Positions 21,534 through 33,076 of a stretch of 64,000 nt of DNA are shown here, piece after piece. A model generated the notes under the pieces. The model had not been told where the DNA came from and did not search any database. It saw only the letters and a list, made by a program, of their open reading frames with translations. The stretch is from contig OY998184.1 in the NCBI GenBank assembly GCA_963921935.1, positions 33,613,256 through 33,677,255 of the forward strand, written 5' to 3'. Every line of letters begins with the position of its first letter. Positions within the stretch are counted from its first letter, which is position 1. The stretch is from Galeruca laticollis. Lineage: Eukaryota; Arthropoda; Insecta; Coleoptera; Chrysomelidae. The position numbers were made by a program, and so were the translations under genes.

Positions 21534-23655
21534 ATAACGGAAAACGAAGTACCAGCAAAAGACAAAATACTAGAAAAAGAAGGAAAGTTAGTATCCATAC
21601 AAGAAGAACAAGCAATAGTACTATTTACAGCCAAAAATAAGCCAAACCAAGATCCATTGATAAAGGAAATAGAAGCCACATATAATTTACCGGACGTCGC
21701 ACAGAATCGAATAGAAGAAATTATAGAATGGGACACGTTGGACGCAAAATTCTACATAGGGGTAAACAGAGCAGCGGTGAAAGAAAAAACCTCGCATGAT
21801 ATCATGTGGAGCATAATACAACAGTTGAAGACACTATGCGAAGAAAACAAAAAGGAGAGCATAACCTTCATAGCAAGCAAAGACCAAATTCCAGGACTTT
21901 GTTGGGACGAAATTACTAAAATGATCCAATTTACATTTTACGGTATACCCACCAAAATAATCATTCTACGACCAGATAACACAAGGGAAACAAAAAAAAT
22001 TTACGCGATAGAAATAGAAGAAGGTTGGGAGCCAATATGGGACAAAGGCATGCTGAGAAAAGCACAAAAACGAGATGAATTCTGCAACAACACCTTACAG
22101 CAAATGGACAAGGACGAAGAAACAAATAGAAAATACTACATCGACAAAGAAGGTATTTTATATAGACAAGAACAGGAAGAACATAGAGATCAACTGGTAA
22201 TACCGAGAAGCTATATCACCAAAGTGATAGAAGACTTTCATGACTCACCCATATACTGTCATCAAGGACAACAGAAAACATTATTGGCAATAAAGAGACG
22301 TTGTTTATGGCCAACGATGAGAACAGACATAATAAATTACTGCAAACAATGCGACGCATGCAACAGACGGAAGACGTCACCCCACTTCAAGAAAGCTCCA
22401 TTACAAAAATTTACAAAAGTCACAGAACCATGGGAAATAACCTCTATGGACATTGTAGGACCACTACCAACCTCAAGCGAAGGAAACAAATACCTACTAA
22501 CATTTCAAGACCATTTTACCAAATACTGTGAAGCAATTCCGTTACCAGATCAGAAAGCAGATACAGTAGCAAGAGCATTCGTTGAACAAATAATATCAAG
22601 ACACGGAACACCCCAGAAACAGATAGAGGAACAAATTTCATGTCAGAACTAATGCAGGAAACATGCAAGTTACTAAACATAAAGAGGCTACACACGGCAA
22701 GTTATGCGCCCACGACAAACGGTCAAATAGAAAGATTACACAGAGTACTGAAAGACATGTTAGCACACTACATAGCACCAGATCAACGAGATTGGGACAA
22801 ATGGATACCATACGTACTTATGGCATACAGATGAAGCGTACACACTTCAACAGGATACAGCCCATACTTTTTACTACACGGAAGAGACCAATCATTAACA
22901 TTTGAAAAATTCATCACACCGAAAAGAATCAAATACGACATCGACAACAATTATGTGTCAGAATTAGAAGCTAGATTAAGTCAAGTATACAATACAGCAC
23001 TGAAAAGCACAGAGAAAGCAAAAGAAGAAAGGATAGCCAGATATAACGAAAAAACAGCACTAAGAGAATTTGCACCAGGAGATTTAGTATACCTACTGGA
23101 CATGAGCACGAAAGTAGGAAAATCAAAGAAATTACAAAACCAATGGACAGGACGTTTCGAAGTAAAAGATAAGGTAGGACCGGTTTCATATCAAATCATT
23201 TCACAAAAAGGGAAGAAGACACAAATAGTTCACATCAACAGATTAAAAACATACCTAGGAAAAATAGAGGACAAGGAACATAAGATACTACAAGATATAG
23301 GTAACTTGGAGAGTATAGAAGAGCTAGAGAAAATACACGAGCAGGAAGAAAATTAAGTAGATCCAAGAAAAGTAGCAGCACTACAATTATGGGCAACGAA
23401 CGAGAATCTACAACCACCAAAAAACAAACCATCATCCCAAACCAGACATAAAGGGAATAGAACAGAACAAAGACCACACTTTTCACTACGACCTCCTCCG
23501 GAGATAAGACGCTTTGCCAGAGTGAGAAACAGGATACAAAGTGCACCCAGTTACACAAAAACATCATTTAATGCCGAAAGGAGACTAACACGGAAAACAG
23601 GACAAAGACAGACGACTAACTATGAAAGAAACAAGACCAAAATAAGTACCAGATA
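21534..23655 (+). pseudogene. Integrase and pol C-terminus of element B
   Basis: The zinc-binding H-x-x-C-C is at about 22237-22360 (F-H-D-S...C-H-Q-G...C-K-Q-C-D-A-C). The core has Asp in S-M-D-I-V-G-P; the second Asp (T-D-R-G-T) is in a shifted frame at about 22620; Glu is in G-Q-I-E-R-L-H. A stop at 22832 splits the A-Y-R motif. The C-terminal G-P-V-S-Y-Q-I module matches the GPY/F domain. After a stop at 23354 a basic, Arg/Pro-rich tail stays readable to about 23655. No chromodomain seen. Confidence 0.8.
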
Positions 23656-24218
23656 GATAGCGATGAGCTTGAAACGACGTAGCTAAAACGTCGCGACCAA
23701 GCATACATGTATATATTAGGTTATATTATTAAACCAAACAGATTTACGGGTTCAATTCATAGGTTAAGCCAAAGTAAGGGGATAGGAATAATTAAGTAAG
23801 TTAGGAATCATAACAGAATAATGAAATAAAAGACCATAAGTCACTATAACCAAGCAAATAGACAAAGGATGCTAGTAGTACGATTATTAAAATGATTTCA
23901 CACAGGTAAGTTCTTTTTCAATTCAAAAATACAAGGGGACTACAAAAGTATTTAAATATAGAAGTAAATAATGGGGAAACAAGCTCACAGGGCATAGGTT
24001 TGAATTTTTTTTTTCTCTTCAAAAGAAGAGAGCTCATTTGACAGTCCTAAATAAGTGTGAAGCTCGGTCAAATGAGGAAATGTCATATAAATATGACAAA
24101 AATTGTAGGTAACATAGTATTGCAACAAAGAAATGTTTAAAAAAACGGTTGTAAGAAAGATAAGTTATATTAACAATTGTAAATTTTTGAAAAAATTTAG
24201 GATAACAAAACCAAATCA
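23656..24218 (+). other. pol-env spacer of element B
   Basis: No domain. Contains GAAACGACGTAGCT at about 23669-23682, a motif also present in the LTR (about 15768 and 27747) and in env (about 24701). May contain the env splice acceptor; I cannot identify it. Confidence 0.4.
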
Positions 24219-26228
24219 ATGGCACGATAAAGTACTATCCTGACCTGGGTGACTTTCGTCATGTGCGGGCTACATATAGCAGTATGAGTGTTCGCACCCC
24301 AACACGAATATTACAGTGTTATCGCTAAAAGACATTCAAAAGTGTCCGGAACCAGAAAAAACGTACGCGAGTGAAAAAACAGACATACAAGAGATTCAAT
24401 GAAACGAAATAAAAATGCAAAAAGTATGGTCATGCGTAATAGAAGTAACAAAATTCATGTTCTACTGCGGGATGCACAGCCACACATCAGTCGTCAACGA
24501 AGGACTATGAACCTACATCCACAAATTGGGAGCAGAAGAATGCAGAAACACCCACAGATATAAAATAATAAAGTTGTACCAACAAACAATAGACAACATG
24601 CTTATGAACGGTACCACAACAGCGTCAATCAAAATAGGCGGCACACTCGACAATATGGGAACATGTAAAGGTATCACATACCAAGAAAACGGCAGAAGTT
24701 GAAACGACGTAGTAATAATAGCAACAGCCAAAATAACAACCAAAGGCTATCTAGCTAGAGTAACGCTAGAAACGAACGAGATCCACTTACAAGGAGAAGT
24801 AACTTGCAAATTCACGATTGGTTACTGCTTCGACTCCACGGTAGGAGAATACACCTGGTCCAGTTATGAGCCAACAACATGCGAAGACCATCTGAGCCAG
24901 TTAGACGAAGGCATAGGCAACAAAATCACAAACACAAAAACACAAGAAGAACTAATAGTAATTGAAGAAAAAGACAAAGTATTCGCACTAACATTACAAG
25001 AAAGAAACATACTATGTGGAATAGAAGTATGGCAAACAGAACACCCACGAATTGTCATAATACTTCAAAACACACAAAAATTACATCCGACAATGCCAAT
25101 TCTAACACAAAATGTTGATCTAATGAATTATGTAAATAGTAAACTACTCTATATTGAACAAGCATATAAACGAGACGTAAACATGCTTTACACAGATACA
25201 ATACACCGAAGATGCTTACAGAAACGAGAAATACTCAAAAATAGACTGCTAATGGCACATACACTACCTAATGCAGTCAGCTAACTAATGGAAAATGAAC
25301 CTGGACACATAGGCAGAGTATTAGGCGAAGTACTTTATATCATAAAATGCATACCAGTAACAGTCGAGATAAGACGAACAAACAAATGTTACAACGAACT
25401 ACCAATAAAAGTAAACAACGAAACAAAATTTATGGCTCCACTAACCAGAATAATACAAAACCACGCAGAAGAGATAGATTGCAATAACATGATACCACCA
25501 CTTTATTTTATAGATGACCAATGGATAGGTCTAACGCCACATCCCACTATAGCCAACCAACCAAAAACAATAAAAGTAGAAGAAGAAATAAACCTCCATT
25601 TCGACCCCATTCAACCACTAGGAGCTAAGGGTCTGTACACGCAAGAAGAAGTCAATACAGCACAAAGAGCCCTCACGTTCAGGACAGAGAGAAAAGCAGT
25701 AGAAAACATAATTACTCGCAGAGCAGCGGGAATGAATGCCAATAGTCAAGGCTACACCGTATCAAACATATTTGATACAAAAGAAATCAAGAACCTCGCA
25801 GAATCCACCCTAAAACGCACATGGGCATGGTTCACAGAATTGGGTTGAGTCATAAGTGGAATAATTGAAATATACTTCACATTCCAAACCATTAAATATA
25901 TAGCAGGCACCATACTAAATGGAATTCGTATCCACCAAACAATAGGATGCAGTATAGCACTAATATGCAGCATATGGGACTCCCTAACAGCATGGATAAT
26001 TCACTCACATCAGACGATGAAACCAGAGGAAAAAACAATAGAGATGGACCAAATAACGCAGCAAGAGACGAGCCACCCGAGGTCACAGCATTGGACAGTC
26101 AGAAGTCGCCAGATGAACGATCTACTGAGCAGCAGTGTCGCGAGTGTAAACGGTCGCGACCTAGGTCAGAGATAAAAAAGGGCAATAGCGAAAAAATTGC
26201 CAAATACAGTGCCGATCATAAATATTGA
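24219..26228 (+). pseudogene. env of element B, chuvirus-glycoprotein-like, with stops
   Basis: An ATG at 24219 is followed by a stop at codon 4 and a hydrophobic signal-like stretch (I-L-T-W-V-T-F-V-M-C). After a frame change near 24295 the reading is continuous to 26228 with stops near 24395, 24508, 24701, 25282 and 25846. Family-like features: E-C-x-x-P-N-x-N-I-T near the N-terminus, Y-C-G-M-H-S-H-T-S, many Cys, C-Y-N-E-L-P-I, P-L-T-R-I-I then C-N-N-M-I-P-P. A hydrophobic anchor region and a polar tail follow. I recognise this as the mononega-like (chuvirid) glycoprotein type found as env in some insect LTR elements, unrelated to the F-like env of element A. Identification is by motif memory only. 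The breaks rule out an intact product. Confidence 0.55.
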
Positions 26229-26390
26229 GAAAATGTAACATAAATATGTAAAATGTATAAAACTGTAACAAGAATTTTAAGATTAAAGGCCACTATTGTA
26301 AGCCGACGGCCACATATAATTGAGGATAAAAAATAGTTGTACATGGGTTTTGAAGAAAAGGTATTGGACCAGGGAGGTCGCAATACTTTT

Positions 26391-26406
26391 ACAAAGGGGG
26401 AAGTAA
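26391..26406 (+). promoter_or_regulatory. Polypurine tract of element B
   Basis: ACAAAGGGGGAAGTAA immediately precedes the 3' LTR start (TGTAATAAATACG at 26407), the position from which plus-strand DNA synthesis is primed in LTR elements. Confidence 0.8.
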
Positions 26407-28445
26407 TGTAATAAATACGAATACCTAAAAGATAATTTTATTGTAGAAAGTTTCAGAACACACGGTAAAACATATTTTATTTTAAATCATAATAAAAAAC
26501 TGGAATGCGACCCACATTTTGTTTAATAAAATAATACGAAGTCAAAACAGAATAGAAAAAACATAAATCATCTTACTGAGTCAAAGCAAAATAATTGTTT
26601 TGAATACAATTATTTCGATAACGAAAATTAGCACGATTCAAAAAACAAAAAGTTGTTTTTGCAATTCGACAAAAACCCCAAAACCGAAGTCGAGGGGAAA
26701 GCAAAAACGGGTGTACACAGAGCAGGAGCAGCAGTGTGTACCGGGGGCGAACACGCGAGGGGAAAAGTCTTTCCCTTGCCACGGTAACGGTACTAGTTTG
26801 TTTTTAGTGTTAGCGGTACGAGAGGTAAAAGTTCTCTCCGTTGTGTTAGGAGGTGATAGGGATACTGAGATTATCCCTTGACGGTGAACACTGTCTCCTG
26901 TTTCGATACACAAACGGTAGAATTACCCTCTACGCTAATTTCTTTTCGACATAGCACGATACCGTTTATTGGCACGACTCGTGGTGACAAGCAGATAGCG
27001 AAAATCAAGAAATATCCCGGCGACACGGAGGAAGTTTGATAACGCAGTAAGTTTTTGAACTAAATTTGAATTGGGATGATAATTTTGTTTTCACTAGTGA
27101 GATATTTACTCGTTACTAGTTGCGCTGGATTCTGAACTTGGGAGTATAAGTCAATTGTTATATACAAGGCGTAGCGATAGCAAACATATTTATTTGATTT
27201 TTTATTTATTTTCAAAGAGACTGGACACATCTGTTCACTCTCAGTTAAGTTCTTCGTCCTGATAAATATATAATTTACCGTGTGTGCTGGAATAATTAAA
27301 TTTTGCAGAGTTTCGCCAACCTGACACAAGTTAGGTTTCATTTTGTTAAGTAGGAGTTATCATATTGTTGGGTCACATATTCTCTTCCACCTCGTAGGCA
27401 GGAAAGAGATAGAAAGTTAGGCGAGGTTAATTTTGTATTTGGTAACACAAAGGCCGGAGCGTATGTTTTCCATTTTTCGTGGGTTTCAGCGAACGTGCGC
27501 TGATAAGTAAATTTATTATAGAGAAACATAGTTATCATTCTTTTGTTCAGCCGTGATTATAAAATAAAATATTGTTCTTATTTTGCCAGTGTAAATGCAT
27601 AAATTATCGTAGGTAATTTAATTATTGGGGAATTTCGCAACTTGTAACGCCAGTGTCGATAAATAATTTAATTGTTTTCCTTAGCTCAGCAGAATTTTAT
27701 AGAACAAAAATTTCGCTTTCATTCCCTGAAGGTCAATGGCGACCTGAAACGACGTAAGCTGAAACGTTGTTGCGATTAAAGGTATTTACACATAATATTT
27801 ATTTATTGTCTCGACACCGGTGACTAGAAAGTTGGGAAACGAAAATAATAAACCATACGCCTCTCATGTACTTTGAAAAAGACCAAGCCGATAAGAGGGA
27901 TAGTTTTGCCGCACCATCGCACAAACGAGAACTCTGTTCATAACTTTGTTTGTTTTTTTTGAATAGTTATATGATATACATTGGTAGGATTAAAAAACCA
28001 TTTATAGATAGATAGATGTATAGGTAGACTTATACCAGGGAACCTTAGTTGATTGGGTCATACGAGATTGTATTTTTGGGTTAAGGTTATATATATCTGT
28101 ATATGTGTAACCAGAGAAATTATTTTTTTATTATATAATTTTTGTATAACGTTGTGGTTCCACCTTATTTTACTTATCATCCCTACCCCATAATTTCCCC
28201 TCTGGAGAGTGTAACAATCGTGGAAGTGTGACAGAAACGAGGAGAACAACCCTGTCCTGGCAAAGGAAGATTAATCCGTTTTAAGACCAGGCGAACCTAG
28301 CTCAAAAATCGGACTGGATTTGCCTTACACGCTCAGCCGCTCATTGGAGACAGAATTCGGTGGACTCGAAGGACGGGATCAATATAGAGTGTCCAGAAAG
28401 GTGGAGTTCCTTTTTTTATTTCAGGTGGTGACAGCAATTATTAGA
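26407..28445 (+). repeat. 3' LTR of element B (about 2.04 kb)
   Basis: Direct copy of 14433-16463. Begins with the canonical TG. The end is at ...AATTATTAGA or a few bases earlier; the 5' copy reads ...AATTATCAGA, so the canonical CA end may be TATCA with its last bases mutated here. R coding sequence resumes right after. Confidence 0.9.
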
Positions 28446-29590
28446 ACATATACATCAAAGAGGTTGTTTTGATGACCATGAAACGTCTACGCTCTACCGG
28501 TATACAACCTTATGTAGGATCCGGTAATCTGAGACGTAACTTGTGGCATGAGGCCCTCGGGGAGGTCCCACTGCTGCAGGCCAATACGTACTCGATTCCA
28601 CCGTAATCTGCCTTCCACAGGCCCTACAAGGTATTCTTTGAAAACAACGCACAAGACCCACTGGAAGAAGGCGCAATCCGCATCTTCACAGATGGGTCTA
28701 AATCCATTGTGGGCTTAGGATGTGGAATTTTTTCCAGATCCCAGAATTTAAACATAAAATGGGCAACAGGCTGCAATGCAAGTGTTGTTCAAACAGAGCT
28801 CATTGCTATCTGCATCGCTGCAAAAGAAATTACCAAAAGGAAAACCACAGGTAATAACACACATCCTTACGGACAGTAGACAAACACTACTAGCCCAGAA
28901 CAGACCACGCAAAACATTAGGCGTAGTACTAGAATGTCACATGGCTTTAATTGAAGCCTGTAACAACAACACGGTCACTTTGGGCTGGATCAAGGGTCAC
29001 GAGAAATCGAAAGGAAACCGTATTGCAGACTTGCTAGCCAGGAAGGTAGCCTCCCACAAACTCTTGGGACCTGGCACTTTCATTGGTCTATCGGCGTCAG
29101 CGACGGCCGACATATTAAAGGAACACCTTAATAAGTTTAAGGGTAGATGAGACGACGCAAAGGCTGCAGGCTTGCCAAGGAACTGCTACAGTATCCGGAC
29201 AGCAAATTTGCCAAAAAATACGTGACTATGAACAGGCAGAACCAACGAACAGCCACGGGTATTCTGACTGGTCACTGCCACTTACGAAAACACCTCCACA
29301 GACTGGGTCTGTTTGATACCCCACTTTGTAGAGGATGTGAACAAGAAGAAGAGACTGTCGAACACATTCTTTGCGAATGTCAGACACTCTCTCATTTCAG
29401 GTTTCATGTATTCGGTGAGCACAGGATAACATACGCCAGTATGAAGGAACGTTATCGCCTACTTCAAAGAAGTAGGCTGGATGATGAGCAAGAAGGAAGT
29501 TTTGAACCTCAGAAGGATGCACAATGGGCCAATTGTGGCCTAAGTGATGTGGGGTCACCCATCCTTCAAACTTTTACAGACTACAGACAG
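28446..29590 (+). mobile_element. Element R, right part: RNase H and zinc knuckle
   Basis: Resumes R after element B. RNase H: I-F-T-D-G-S-K at about 28680 (first Asp), Q-T-E-L-I-A-I (Glu), then, after a frameshift near 28770, I-L-T-D-S-R-Q (Asp) and W-I-K-G-H...G-N-R-I-A-D (His, Asp). So all catalytic positions are present but in two frames. The knuckle region at 29147-29590 has L-T-G-H-C-H-L-R-K-H-L and C-R-G-C...V-E-H-I-L-C-E-C, typical of the C-terminus of non-LTR ORF2. The TGA at about 29148 separates the two. The end is defined by the X target duplication. Confidence 0.8.
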
Positions 29591-29860
29591 AACTTAGGCA
29601 TAGAGGAATGTCCCATATGAAGAGGCTGCGCCTTGGCTGACGAAACGTCGGTCCATATCCTCTTTGTGTGTCCACATTGGATTGTCCTATTATGCCCCAT
29701 GAGGACACATACAGGCACCCATTAAAGAAGATTGAGTCTTTCATTGAAGGACTTGGCTTCATGGATGCATGAGTAGCAGGAATGGCACAATTGGCCAGTC
29801 AAGGGTCTCAGTGCCGGAACCTTGACTTGAGCTTGCTAGGCCTAAGTTCGCCTGAATGTA
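29591..29860 (+). mobile_element. Element X, right part: zinc knuckle and 3' UTR
   Basis: The frame resumes with N-L-G, then C-x-x-stop-R-G-C and a H-I-L-F-V-C motif, the C-terminal CCHC-type knuckle expected after the point where the left part stops. The 9-mer AACTTAGGC is present both at 12134-12142 and at 29591-29599, as a target duplication would be. The rest is 3' untranslated sequence up to the poly(T) of the R1-clade element. The last part of the upstream R frame (to 29620) reads into it by chance. Confidence 0.6.
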
Positions 29861-30010
29861 TTAGTTTTTTTTTTGAGTGGTAACAAAAATCTTCAACAAG
29901 ACACCAAGCCACACACGCAGATCGAAAGGACCTTAGTCCCCTCGAGCTGCATGTGTAGCCCGATAGTGCCGGATTTTTACCGGCTAAAAAATCTTCCACT
30001 CTGGTAGCCA
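29861..30010 (-). other. 3' UTR and poly(A) tail of the R1-clade element
   Basis: Poly(T) on plus followed by about 135 bp of non-coding sequence before the ORF2 end. Contains GTGCCGGATTTTTACCGGC at about 29969-29987, a small stem-loop that could matter for RT recognition of the RNA; this is inference. Confidence 0.6.
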
Positions 30011-33000
30011 TGTGGCCTTACCTGGGACTGACGACAGACATTACTTCAGGCAGGGTGGTTATATTGATGTTAGTACTCATTGTTTCTTCTTTCTTTCCTA
30101 TATTCCTAGTCGCCTCCTTTTATCGGTTTCTTTCTTCTCGATTATTTTCTTTACCATACCTGAGATTGCCATCCAGTATGCTTGTTGGCTCATCATGAGG
30201 TTAATAATGCTATCTACAGTCAGTTCAGCTTTCATTACTCTTTCTACTTCCCGTCTTAACTCTATCCACTCATCGCATTCGATCAGGGTGTGCTCTACAG
30301 TATCTTGCGACTGGCCATACATACATACCGCACTGTTTTTGAGACCAAGTATATGTAGGTATACCATAAAACATCCATGTCCGGTAAGTATTTCTGTCAG
30401 ATGGTAGCTTGTATCGCCGTGTGTACGTTCACGCCATGTTTTCACATCTGGAATGAGTGTATCAGTCCACCTTCCCTTCTCACAATTCGACCACTCGTTC
30501 TGCCATATCGCAAGTGTTCTATCCCTAGCTTCATTTTTTTCCGCTCGGCTTTTGCCCTGCGTCTTTTCTCGTTCTTCTATAAGTAGTCGGATAGGAATAA
30601 TACCGGAGATAACTAGGCTCCCTTCTGTAGGTATTGTTTCATATCCTCTACATATTCTTATGGCGAGGGTTCGTTGCAACTTTACTAAGGGACTCTCTTG
30701 ATTTTTTTGCCTTTACTCCATATGGTTGATGCATACAGGATTATAGAGTGCACTACTCCAGCTAACAGTCTTCTCTTCACATCTGTTGCTCCACCTTTTC
30801 ATGGCATCAGTCGTATCAATGCCGCCATGGTATTTTGTGCCTTTATCGTAATTTTTTTAATGTGCTCTCGATATGTCAGGCTCGTATCCAGGGTCACTCC
30901 CAGGTAGTTAACGCTGCTACTCGGAGTTATTATTTTCTCCCCAATTCTAAACGTTACGTTTGTCCTAAGTTGTTTCTTTCCAATTAATAGGATTGCCACT
31001 GTTTTTTCGGCGCTAATTTCAATTGATGGCTTAGTATCCAGTTACTTACCATTTCTAGGGTCGAATTTACCGTAAGCATTAGCCCTTCTTCTCTTCTTTC
31101 GGTAACAACTACTGCTAGGTCATCAGCATAGGCTATAATTTTAACATTATCTGATGTTTCTAGGCGTAATATTCCGTCGTACAGTATGTTCCATAATAAG
31201 GGGCCAAGTACGGACCCCTGCGGGACACCTGCGGAAACCCTATATTCCTCTACATTTTCATCTACTATCCTACGATCCGTAAAGTAGCTGGTAATCAGTG
31301 TTCGAAGTTATTTTGGAAGTTTCCGTCTTCTAAGTTCTCTAACTATATGTTTCCATGATGATGTATTGAAAGCATTTTTAATATCAATTGTTATCAGTGC
31401 ACAATAGCCCCCAGATCTTTGATTCTTTTTCATCTCCGCTTCCGCTACTTTTACCACTTGTTCAATTGCGTCTATGGTAGACTTACCCTTTCTGAATTGA
31501 AATTGCATTTCAGATATGTTTTCACCTTCCTCCAATTTGCTAGTTATTCTAGCGGCTATTATATGTTCTAGAATTTTCCCCATAGTATCAAGAAGGCATA
31601 AGGGACGGTATGATGTAGGGTTGTCGTCTTGCTTACCAGGTTTTTCAATTAATACCAGTTTCCCAACTTTCCATTCTGCTGGAAATACTCCTGACCTAAT
31701 GATGCTGTCAATAATTTCTTCAATTTTGTTGGGGCACTCAGCTATAACAAGTTTTGTTATTTCTGGAGGTATTCCATCTGGGCCCGGAGCTTTGCGAGTT
31801 TTCAATTTTTGAGCTGCATCCTTTAGTTCTTCCAGTGTAACCTCTTGCGCTGCTTCCTCTAATCCTCCTTCAGGTATCCAATTAACTATTCCTTGCTGCG
31901 GAAATAGGGTATCTATAATATGTTTTCTGAAATCAGCGGGTAAGTCCAGAGGTTTGGATTTCAGTTTCCCCATCACTATTTTGTAGGCTTTCCCCCACGG
32001 ATCATGATCGACAGTACTACACATGTTTTCCCAAGCTGCTACTTTGCTTTTTATTATTATTTTCTTTAATTTTCTCCTAGATTCCTTCAAGTTCTCGGTT
32101 ATTTCTATTATACCAGCTAGGTTTTGTATGTTGATTCTCGTTCTCTTCCTCCTGTTGCATTATGTTCTTTGTCTATTGATTTCTTCATTCAACCAGTAAT
32201 TTTCTTGCTTTCTGTGGGTTCCCTTTTTTCTTGACATCGATTTATCACAGGCTCTTCTCATGAACTCCATAAGACTGGTTGAGTTTAGTTGCGTTTTCCG
32301 TTCAATTTCCAGTCCAAGGGTTTGTCTAAAGATATCAGAATCTATCTTATCCAAATTCCACCCAGGTTTTTGATGTTTAATTGCTTCCGAGGTCGCCCCT
32401 ATCTCATAATATATGAACTGGTGCGAGCTTGCTGATTCGTCATTTATCACTTTCCATCCATGAATTTGGTCGTTACAATTCCCTGAGCTGAAAGTGACAT
32501 CTATTAAGGACTCTTGAATGCCTCTGATGTATGTAGGTTTACTTCCTTTATTTTGTACTATCAGGTCATTTTTTGCCAGCCATTCAACCAGTCTGCCGCC
32601 TCTACCATCTTCTGTTTTCGATCCCCATTCTGGCGATTTAGCATTAAAATCTCCCGCTACTATTATTTTCCGTTTGGTTCTGGAAATATCAGTCTCTATG
32701 GCCTGCAAATACCTTTCAAATTCCTCTATGTTGTGCCTTGGTGAAAAATAACATGACACTATTTTGTATTCCCCTATATAAGGCCAGCAATAGCCCTTTC
32801 TCCGTTTCCTTCTACCGATTTTTTCTTTTCTGTTAAGCACTTTTATTGCCGTGTCGTCATTCTTATGAATTATCCATGGTCCCATCATCTTAATAATGTT
32901 GATGTTAGGCTCACTCATTATTATCAAGTCACATTGTAATTTTTATGCCATGACTTCACTCAGGTCATGCAAGGTTTTACTCCTACCCAGGTTGATTTGT

Positions 33001-33055
33001 AGAACATTTATCGCCTTGTTTTTGGAAGCGTTATGAGTTATCCGAGGTTAACTTA
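30011..33055 (-). pseudogene. ORF2 of the R1-clade element: endonuclease and RT
   Basis: Endonuclease (about 33055-32160): V-L-Q-I-N-L-G-R-S near the N-terminus, I-I-M-S-E-P-N, I-V-A-G-D-F-N-A-K with S-P-E-W-G-S, and D-E-S-A-S-S-H-Q; one stop near 32943. RT (32090-30799): R-K-A-P-G-P-D-G-I-P, S-Y-R-P-L-C-L-L-D, I-D-I-K-N-A-F-N, A-G-V-P-Q-G-S-V-L-G-P and the intact A-Y-A-D-D-L-A-V-V-V box at about 31110-31135. Stops at about 32157 and 31305. C-terminal knuckle region (30679-30098): L-T-G-H-G-C-F...C-M-Y-G...E-H-T-L-I-E-C-D-E-W. No RNase H, as in R1-clade elements. Catalytic boxes look intact, but the frame is broken. Confidence 0.85.
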
Positions 33056-33076
33056 CAGTGTTCATTATCTAATTAT

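Larger units (their letters stand above)
14433..28445 (+). mobile_element. Element B: 14-kb gypsy-like LTR element with env
   Basis: Two direct LTR copies (14433-16463 and 26407-28445) bound leader, gag, protease, RT, RNase H, integrase and env, all on plus. It sits inside element R: R coding sequence stops at 14432 and resumes at 28446. ACAT flanks both sides (14429-14432 and 28446-28449), consistent with a 4-bp target duplication. The coding strand is unusually A-rich. Every ORF carries a few stops or frameshifts, several at A-runs, so it is recent but dead. LTR borders are good to about 3 nt. Confidence 0.9.

Noticed and set aside
23235..23567. 110-codon minus ORF with hydrophobic runs
   Set aside because: Antisense of A-rich pol; hydrophobicity is the expected result of poly-Lys/Asn codons read backwards.
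24219..26228. Recoding of TGA as Trp in env
   Set aside because: Stops also include TAA and occur in pol and gag; ordinary decay is simpler.
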